From Chloroflexota bacterium (lineage in GTDB: Bacteria > Chloroflexota > Anaerolineae > B4-G1): a DNA stretch of 10,083 bases. The position numbers were made by a program, and so were the translations under genes. The stretch spans positions 1-10,083 of the forward strand of contig QMOC01000040.1 of the NCBI GenBank assembly GCA_003648085.1. The letters are read 5' to 3'. Below are positions 7,687 to 10,083 of this stretch, in pieces. The notes under the pieces were generated by a model, which was not told where the DNA came from, ran no database searches, and saw nothing but the letters and a program-made list of their open reading frames with translations. Within the stretch, counting starts at the first letter, position 1. Each line of letters opens with the position of its first letter.

Positions 7687-8351
7687 TCAGCGTTATCATC
7701 GTTGACGATCATCCGATGGCTCTGGACGCACTAACCGGCTACCTGGAGACGGCCGGCGACATGGAGGTCGTCGCCTGCACCGGTGACGGGGAGGAAGCCG
7801 TTGCCTTGGTGCAGGAGAAGGTGCCCGACGTGGTACTGATGGACCTGGTGCTGGACGGCAGCGAGATTGACGGCATCGAGGCTACGCGGCGCATTACCGA
7901 CGTCAGTCCCAGCACCCAGGTACTGGCTCTTTCGGCCTACGACGAAGATAAATATGTTTTCCCGGCACTCAAGGCTGGCGCGATGGGGTACGTACTCAAG
8001 ACGGCCTCCTCGGGCCAGATTCTCGACGCCATCCGCGCAGTGGCCCGCCGGCAGCCGTTCCTTGATCGCCGCATCTACGAGAAACTGCGCCGCTTCCTGG
8101 CCCAGGTGAGAGAGGAGGTGCTGCTCCCTGAGCCAGGTCCCCGCCTCACCCCCCGTGAACAGGAGGTTCTAGACCTGCTGGTTGAAGGGCTGAGCAACCA
8201 GGAGATTGCCGATCGCCTGGTCGTGAGTGTCAAAACGGTCAAGACCCACGTCAGCAATATCCTGCAGAAACTGCATCTTTCCGACCGCACCCAGGCCCGC
8301 TTCTGGGCGCTGCAGCGCAGAGTAGAAGAGGGCACGGGGGAGGCGGAATAG
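7665..8351 (+). CDS. NarL/LuxR-type response regulator
   Basis: The 228-residue regulator starts at ATG 7665 with AGGGAG at 7653-7658. It overlaps the kinase end by 22 bp. A longer in-frame extension to 7422 reads kinase coding sequence and lacks receiver homology, so the internal start is chosen. The receiver domain (about 8-125) has the acidic pair D14/D15, phosphoacceptor D60 in VVLMDLVL, the switch Ser S90 in ALSAYDED and conserved K112 in GYVLKTA. A linker leads to a LuxR-type helix-turn-helix (about 160-220) with [22 protein letters not shown] and the recognition segment [12 protein letters not shown]. Both halves look complete. It is the evident partner of the upstream kinase and probably binds DNA when phosphorylated. 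Its targets are unknown; the AAATCNGCC elements at three nearby promoters are candidates, by inference only. Confidence 0.95.
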   Translation: MCNAPSVISVIIVDDHPMALDALTGYLETAGDMEVVACTGDGEEAVALVQEKVPDVVLMDLVLDGSEIDGIEATRRITDVSPSTQVLALSAYDEDKYVFPALKAGAMGYVLKTASSGQILDAIRAVARRQPFLDRRIYEKLRRFLAQVREEVLLPEPGPRLTPREQEVLDLLVEGLSNQEIADRLVVSVKTVKTHVSNILQKLHLSDRTQARFWALQRRVEEGTGEAE

Positions 8352-8361
8352 GATAGTGATG

Positions 8362-8393
8362 CAGGCTTCCCGGCCCACGCAGTGCGTAGCCTG
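8362..8393 (+). repeat. Bulged hairpin just after the regulator stop codon
   Basis: CAGGCT (8362-8367) pairs with AGCCTG (8388-8393). Inside it, ACGC (8377-8380) pairs with GCGT (8384-8387) around an AGT loop, leaving a nine-base bulge on the 5' side. It starts 10 bases after the stop codon, so it may help end or protect the kinase-regulator transcript, but no T-run follows. Confidence 0.4.
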
Positions 8394-8414
8394 ATTCTCG
8401 ATGCAAAACGGTGC

Positions 8415-8467
8415 GTGGGGCAGGCTTTCTAGCCTGTCCGGGTGGCAGACTGAAAACTCTGCCCCAC
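8415..8467 (+). repeat. Imperfect 25-base inverted repeat
   Basis: The left arm 8415-8439 begins GTGGGGCAG and the right arm 8443-8467 ends CTGCCCCAC. The outer 9 bp pair perfectly, and the inner part pairs with several mismatches and G-U pairs around a short GGG loop. It looks like a decayed palindromic intergenic element or a transcript-end hairpin. It shares the words CAGGCTT and GTGCGT with the adjacent hairpin. Confidence 0.6.
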
Positions 8468-8562
8468 TTTCATTGCAGGTCATCCACCACCGACTTACAT
8501 CACGGCCGAGGCCTGGGCTTACTTCCACGCTCGGCTATTTAGCGTTCTCACCTTCATTCCCC

Positions 8563-8571
8563 AAATCGGCC
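8563..8571 (+). promoter_or_regulatory. AAATCNGCC element upstream of the small-protein promoter
   Basis: AAATCGGCC begins exactly 41 bases before the -10 hexamer at 8604, the same distance as the inner copy at the kinase promoter. Confidence 0.5.
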
Positions 8572-8580
8572 CATTCCCCA

Positions 8581-8609
8581 TAGACACAGCCCCTATAACC
8601 TGCGATAAT
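8581..8609 (+). promoter_or_regulatory. Sigma70-like promoter of the two-TM protein gene
   Basis: A -35 TAGACA (8581-8586, five of six to TTGACA) is followed by a 17-base spacer and a -10 GATAAT (8604-8609, five of six). A TGC immediately before the -10 gives an extended -10. Predicted start is near 8616, leaving a leader of about 30 bases to ATG 8646. This is the best-formed promoter in the window. Confidence 0.75.
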
Positions 8610-8645
8610 ACGGGCGTAGGTTATCCTGATGGGGAGGTGAGAACG

Positions 8646-8885
8646 ATGAACACGACTGTCCTGCAAGACCCACTGTTCCTGGTGGTGCTGGGCTTCGGCC
8701 TGGCAATGGCGGTGGTCGTCGTGCTGCTGGTGCTTACCCGCGCCAGCCACTATCCGTCTCCGGGGTACACGCCACCCCCCGCCGCATACTCAAGCGAGAG
8801 TCCCGGTGACCGGCTAGATGCTGGCTGCATCCTGTTTCCGCTGCTCATCGCTGGTATCGCCGTCCTGCTGGCGCTGCTCTCGTAG
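8646..8885 (+). CDS. Small two-TM membrane protein of unknown function
   Basis: The protein has 79 residues. ATG 8646 is chosen because GGAGGTGA (8633-8640) sits five bases upstream. A GTG at 8637 overlaps this ribosome site and is unlikely to be the start. Hydrophobic helices lie at about 10-30 (FLVVLGFGLAMAVVVVLLVL) and 60-78. Between them is a proline- and tyrosine-rich polar segment (PSPGYTPPPAAY) of about 28 residues, then DRLDAG. There is a single cysteine (C61) at the start of the second helix. I do not recognise a family. It is monocistronic: its own promoter lies upstream and a strong hairpin terminator begins 21 bases after its stop. Small hairpin-shaped membrane proteins can modulate larger membrane complexes or stress responses, but nothing here shows which. 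It is real on the grounds of promoter, ribosome site, composition and terminator. Confidence 0.75.
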   Translation: MNTTVLQDPLFLVVLGFGLAMAVVVVLLVLTRASHYPSPGYTPPPAAYSSESPGDRLDAGCILFPLLIAGIAVLLALLS

Positions 8886-8905
8886 CCGGCGATTCACAGC
8901 CAGAT

Positions 8906-8945
8906 GGAGCACGGGCCCACGGGCCAACTCCGTGGGCCCGTCTCC
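8906..8945 (+). terminator. GC-rich hairpin terminator after the two-TM gene
   Basis: ACGGGCCCACGG (8911-8922) pairs perfectly with CCGTGGGCCCGT (8930-8941) around a seven-base loop. GGAG (8906-8909) pairs with CTCC (8942-8945), leaving one bulged C, so the stem is 16 bp. There is no long T-run after it, so it may be a non-canonical terminator or an RNA 3'-end stabiliser. It separates two transcription units. Confidence 0.7.
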
Positions 8946-9022
8946 TGCACCTGTACCTAAGCCGGGTCTTACGCCCTGTCTTTTCCCCAACGACTGCCCC
9001 ACGCCGCGTGGTTTCCTCCCTT

Positions 9023-9032
9023 AAATTCGGCC
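9023..9032 (+). promoter_or_regulatory. AAATCNGCC-like element upstream of the VWA promoter
   Basis: AAATTCGGCC matches the element with one inserted T. It begins 53 bases before the -10 hexamer at 9076, the same distance as the outer copy at the kinase promoter. Like the inner kinase copy it is preceded by CCCTT. Confidence 0.45.
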
Positions 9033-9052
9033 CCCCACTATGTCCGCGCCCG

Positions 9053-9081
9053 TAGATTTTGCCCCTCCGATCCCGTATAAT
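9053..9081 (+). promoter_or_regulatory. Promoter of the VWA gene
   Basis: A perfect -10 TATAAT lies at 9076-9081. The hexamer 17 bases upstream, TAGATT (9053-9058), matches TTGACA at only three positions, so the -35 is weak. Expected transcription start is near 9088, leaving a very short leader of about 15 bases that just contains the ribosome site AGGAGG (9091-9096). Confidence 0.6.
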
Positions 9082-9102
9082 CGCAGCGAGAGGAGGTGGA
9101 TG

Positions 9103-10083
9103 ATGGAGATCCGGAGAAACTTTTGCGAAGGTTCGAGAAGCGCCTCGTTGTCAGGGCTATTCGCAACCCTCACAAGAGTGGCCGAGCGCTTTCGGCGCTG
9201 GCAACGTACCTGCTTGTTGGTTCTCCTGATCGTGCTGTTCCTTTGCGTGGCGCTGTGTGCGGTGGCGACCTTCCTGGCAGGACGTGCCAGTGCACAGGAG
9301 ACGGAGCCCATGCCCCTCGACGTCCTCCTCCTCATTGACCACTCCAATTCGATGTGGGAGAAAGGAGGCGTTGGCTCCGACCCGCACCTCCTACGCCTGG
9401 AGGCCGCCGGGCTATTCATCTCCTACCTGGGGTTGGACGCCGACCGGGCCGACCACCGGTTGGGCGTCATCTACTTCGGCGGGGAGAGCCGACTCGTGGT
9501 GCCGCTCACCTCCATCTCCAACGCCGCGCAACGAACGGCCATCCGGGAGGCCATTGCTCACCCCACGCCGATGGACTGGACCGACCCGCTGCGGGCACTG
9601 GAGATGGCCTACGAAGAGCTGTTCCATTCCTCCCGTCACGACCCAGACCACCGTCCGGCCGTGGTCCTCCTCACCGATGGCAAGCCGGAACTGGCGTCGG
9701 TCTCCACGCCCGAGAAGAAAGCGGCCTACGTCGCCGACCTCCGCGACCTGGTCGAGCGCTTCCGGGAACGGGGATGTCCCATCTTCACCATCGCCCTTGC
9801 CAGCGAAGCCACCGACGCCGACCCCGAGATCCAGACCTTCTACCGCAACTTGTGGCAGGAGATCGCCGCACGAACCCCGCCGGGGGAATACTACGAGGCC
9901 CGGACGGCCCGGGACCTGCCGCATATCTACCACAGCATCGTCGCCCACCTGCTGGGCGTCGAGGCCCACCCCCCTGTCGTCGAGGTGGAGGTCGAGGGGA
10001 CGTTGACCGAGGAGATTCCCGTCGAGGCAGGGCTGGCCCGCCTGGTGCTGCTGGTGTTCAAGAGCGATGCGTCCATCCGGGTG
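9103..10083 (+). CDS. Exported or membrane-anchored VWA-domain protein, 3' end beyond window
   Basis: The frame runs open to the window end (327 codons visible). Two ATGs stand at 9100 and 9103; 9103 is preferred because it lies six bases after AGGAGG (9091-9096). A long basic N-region (RFRRWQR) is followed by a hydrophobic segment at about 36-57 (LLVLLIVLFLCVALCAVA). RASAQE follows, where signal peptidase I could cut after ASA; if uncut it is a membrane anchor. The VWA domain begins with PLDVLLLIDHSNSM. Its metal site (MIDAS) is intact: D79-x-S81-x-S83, T160 in MDWTDPL, and D192 in LLTDGKPE. Such domains bind protein partners through a divalent cation outside the membrane. After about residue 285 comes VVEVEVEG, the start of a beta-rich region. 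It has its own promoter and no evident tie to the CRISPR genes. Its specific function is unknown. Confidence 0.88.
   Translation, partial: MEIRRNFCEGSRSASLSGLFATLTRVAERFRRWQRTCLLVLLIVLFLCVALCAVATFLAGRASAQETEPMPLDVLLLIDHSNSMWEKGGVGSDPHLLRLEAAGLFISYLGLDADRADHRLGVIYFGGESRLVVPLTSISNAAQRTAIREAIAHPTPMDWTDPLRALEMAYEELFHSSRHDPDHRPAVVLLTDGKPELASVSTPEKKAAYVADLRDLVERFRERGCPIFTIALASEATDADPEIQTFYRNLWQEIAARTPPGEYYEARTARDLPHIYHSIVAHLLGVEAHPPVVEVEVEGTLTEEIPVEAGLARLVLLVFKSDASIRV

Larger units (their letters stand above)
8352..8580 (+). other. Hairpin-rich intergenic stretch after the response regulator
   Basis: The gap from 8352 to the small gene at 8646 is 294 bases, and no supported gene lies in it. It begins with two adjacent stem-loop candidates (8362-8393 and 8415-8467). 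These are followed by about 90 bases without clear structure, then an AAATCGGCC element and a promoter. Confidence 0.6.

Noticed and set aside
8401..8583. 60-codon frame after the regulator
   Set aside because: It spans the inverted repeat, lacks a ribosome site and its product is not protein-like.
8637..8645. GTG start for the two-TM protein
   Set aside because: The GTG is part of the GGGGAGGTGA ribosome site itself; ATG 8646 has correct spacing.
9036..9055. Possible second AAATCNGCC copy at the VWA promoter
   Set aside because: The sequence 41 bases before the -10 is a CCACTATGTCC stretch with no match to the element.
9257..10006. Open frame of 249 codons overlapping the VWA gene
   Set aside because: Its product is a low-complexity Pro/Ser/Arg/Thr-rich sequence typical of an off-frame reading of GC-rich DNA. 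The overlapping frame has a full VWA metal-site motif.

Overview
The window is GC-rich DNA with short or overlapping gene junctions and every convincing gene on the + strand. Protein style points to a Chloroflexota (Anaerolineae-like) bacterium: a type III RAMP operon, a CHAT-family protease, a multi-GAF NarL-type two-component pair and a VWA protein. That assignment is inference; there is no rRNA or marker gene to confirm it.

Region 1 (1-4527) is the 3' part of a type III CRISPR-Cas operon. It holds the C-terminal part of a Cas7-like RAMP subunit, a small basic helical protein that could be a Cas11-type small subunit, a 597-residue fusion of a Csx14/CARF-like domain to a complete CHAT caspase-like protease, and two tandem Cas6 paralogues. 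The first three junctions overlap by 4, 4 and 1 bp, and the last gap is 24 bp, so this is one transcript started upstream of the window. The simplest reading is that target RNA recognition by the RAMP complex makes cyclic oligoadenylate, the CARF-like domain of the fusion senses it, and the CHAT domain then cleaves an unknown protein. Of the two Cas6 copies, only the second keeps the Tyr/His pair expected for crRNA processing.

Region 2 (4528-8351) has a 300-base leader with a perfect TATAAT box, then a membrane sensor kinase (about six TM helices, three GAF domains, HisKA_3 and HATPase_c). Its LuxR/NarL-type response regulator overlaps it by 22 bp. The kinase H-box has His where an acidic residue normally follows the phosphorylated His.

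Region 3 (8352-8885) has a hairpin-rich intergenic stretch, a good sigma70-like promoter, a 79-residue two-TM protein of unknown function, and a strong GC hairpin terminator.

Region 4 (8886-10083) has a third promoter and the start of an exported or membrane-anchored VWA protein with an intact MIDAS motif, cut by the window end.

The three promoters share an AT-rich element, AAATCNGCC or a close variant. It begins exactly 41 or 53 bases before the -10 hexamer, and the kinase promoter has copies at both positions. No CRISPR array, Cas10, adaptation genes, tRNA, rRNA or insertion sequence was seen.
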